A stretch of 64,000 nucleotides of DNA from Bubalus kerabau (Eukaryota > Chordata > Mammalia > Artiodactyla > Bovidae), in NCBI RefSeq assembly GCF_029407905.1, contig NC_073646.1:15456001-15520000 (forward strand), read 5' to 3'. Positions 62,314 through 64,000 of this stretch are shown piece after piece. Under the pieces are notes generated by a model. That model worked only from the letters and a program-made list of their open reading frames with translations, searched no databases and was not told the DNA's origin. How positions within the stretch are numbered: the stretch's first letter is position 1; the number at the start of each line of letters is the position of its first letter. Made by a program: the position numbers and the translations under genes.

Positions 62314-62505
62314 GGGTTGCCAGACTTAGCAAATAAATATATTTAACTGCAAGCCCAGTTAAATCTGAATTTCAGATAAACAGCAAATAAGTTTTTAGTG
62401 TAAATATATCCCATGTCATGTTTGGGATAGACTTACAATAAGAAATACTTCTGTTGATCTGAAATTCATCTTTAGTTGGACGTCCTGTATTTTCTCTGGC
62501 AGCCC
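62314..62505. mobile_element. Palindromic MITE-like element, copy 2 (MER53-like, 192 bp)
   Basis: Ends are gggttgccag at the left and the inverse of gggctgccag at the right. The inner arms ('cagttaaatctgaatttcag' and 'tgatctgaaattcatcttt') are inverted copies. No coding capacity; a non-autonomous DNA transposon. Confidence 0.75.
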
Positions 62506-63497
62506 TGCCCCCACCAGCTTTGTGACTGGGGACAGGTCTCTTCCCTCCCTCTTTGGTTTCTCTCTCTGGAAAATGTGAAAGTGGCCAAGAGGATAAACGA
62601 TTTTTATGTGGTTGAAACAGTAAAATGAAACAGCTAGCCCGTCTGTTTCATTTATGCAGCAATATCGCCACCCAGGGGTCACATGGAAAGGCTCCTAGAA
62701 AGCAAACGCCTGCCAGAGCTGGGAGACTACTCAGAGGACTGTGAACAGAAGGTTAAATAAGCTCTCTCTGGCAAAAAATGCTATAAACGCTAACCCCAAT
62801 GCCCACTCCTCCCCCTTTACCAGGGTCTCCTGGTGACTTTCTGAAGTTAGGGACCTTCTGCCAAGAGGCAGACAAAAGTGATGGGTGGTGTCATCTGCAG
62901 ATTCACTGGGGTCACTGGTCAGCCTGCTTCACTGCCCTGTATTTTCCCCCGTGTCCTTCCTCCCTTTCTATCCAATAATAACAGCTAACGTCTATTTACT
63001 TGCTGAGAACCCACTATGTGTGCTAGGCCCTAGACTGCAAGGTGGCAAGTCAAAAAGCATCCAGGCTCCAAGCCCTTATGGGGAGGGTCGGGGTAGAAGC
63101 AGCAGCAGACGTATAATAATGATGATAACACACAACTGGTATTCTGGAACATTCCACACTCACTCACAGTCAATAAGCCATTGATACACCCACCCAGGGG
63201 CCCGTGAAACCCGGCATGCAGGCCAGATTCCTCCACCTGTTTATGTGTAGACCTCAAGCTGTACAAAATGATCCATAGGTTTTCCACTACCAAATGATTG
63301 ATAATGAAAATCAAATGAAGATTCTACAACACATGGAAATTATGTGAAATTCAAACTTCAGTGTCCATAAGTGATTTTATTGGAACCCCACCAGGCCTGT
63401 TTGGTTAGTATGGTCTGTAGCCGCTTAGAAGGGCAGAGTTGAATAGTTTTAAGAGAGACCCTACTACTCCTAGAATGTCACACCCTGAGAAAACCAT

Positions 63498-63885
63498 AGT
63501 TTAAAAAGACACATGTACCCCCATGCTCACTGCAGCATTGTTTACAATAGCCAGAACATGGAAGCAACCTAGATATCCATTGACAGATGAATGGATAAAG
63601 AAGATATGGAACCTGTATACAATGGAATATTACTCAGCCATAAAAAGGAACACATTCGAGTCAGTTCTGGTGAGGTGAATGAACCTAGAGGCTGTTATAC
63701 AGAGTGAAGTCAAGTCAGAAAGAGAAAAAACAAATATTGCATATTCACGCACATATATGGAGTCTAGGAAAATGGTACTAAGAAATCTATCTGCTGGGAA
63801 GGAACAGGGACCCAGATGTAGAGAACAGACTTGTAGACACAGCGGAAAAAGAAGGTGGCATGAATTGAGAGAGTAGCGCTGACAT
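63498..63885 (+). mobile_element. L1 LINE 3' ORF2/UTR fragment
   Basis: 'actgcagcattgtttacaat', 'gaatattactcagccataaa' and 'tattgcatattcacgcac' are standard L1 3' motifs. Confidence 0.85.
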
Positions 63886-63894
63886 ATATACACA

Positions 63895-64000
63895 CTGCTG
63901 CTGCTGCTGCCAAGTCGCTTCAGTCGTGTCCGACTCTGTGCGACCCCACAGATGGCAGCCCACCAGGCTCCCCTGTCCCTGGGATTCTTCAGGCAAGAAC
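63895..64000 (-). mobile_element. Bov-A2 SINE, cut by the window edge
   Basis: (CTG)n then 'ccaagtcgcttcagtcgtg' to 'ggattcttcaggcaagaac', the inverted Bov-A2 3' part. It continues beyond the window. Confidence 0.9.

Larger units (their letters stand above)
61376..64000 (-). other. ABCC6 intron 10, 3' part
   Basis: Contains a BovB copy inside a MIR, a palindromic MITE-like element, an L1 3' end and a SINE cut by the window edge. I see nothing in about 62510-62970. Confidence 0.75.

Overview
This is a stretch of nuclear genome from a ruminant, most likely a bovid. It holds vertebrate exons with GT/AG introns, many Bov-A2, Bov-tA and CHR-type SINEs, several BovB (RTE) LINE fragments and ruminant-type L1 tails. 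The species cannot be fixed from the sequence alone. Two neighbouring ABC-transporter genes converge tail to tail: the last ten coding exons of ABCC1 (MRP1) on the + strand (1054-18525) and the last 21 coding exons of ABCC6 (MRP6) on the - strand (61375 down to 25394). This is the same arrangement as the human ABCC1/ABCC6 pair on 16p13.1. Both genes run out of the window at their 5' ends.

Layout. 1-18525: ABCC1 exons 22-31 (human numbering) encode the second transmembrane domain and NBD2; a 3' UTR follows to about 19.98 kb. 19.99-25.39 kb: intergenic, containing a decayed L1 interrupted by BovB. 25394-61375: ABCC6 exons 31 down to 11, encoding the end of TMD1, NBD1, the linker, TMD2 and NBD2. 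61376-64000: start of ABCC6 intron 10 (BovB, a palindromic MITE-like element, an L1 tail and a SINE cut by the window edge). All exons are open, all splice sites are GT/AG, and every ATPase motif I could check is present, so both genes look functional. ABCC1 exports glutathione, glucuronide and drug conjugates. ABCC6 is the liver-type transporter linked to ATP release, pyrophosphate and calcification control (pseudoxanthoma elasticum in humans). They are paralogues, and their last ten exons have the same ten lengths (1725 nt in each gene).

I found no undescribed biological system. The observations most worth a second look are: a glutamine at the ABCC1 position equivalent to human Glu1089 (anthracycline specificity); the matching exon ladder on opposite strands; a 5 x 27-bp minisatellite inside a reading frame that runs into ABCC1 exon 27; one extra codon in ABCC6 exon 13; a solo LTR and a BovB copy with readable target-site duplications; inverted SINE pairs inside introns; and a long alternating purine-pyrimidine tract in ABCC6 intron 15. 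Repeat family names are assigned from memory of consensus sequences, so repeat boundaries are approximate.
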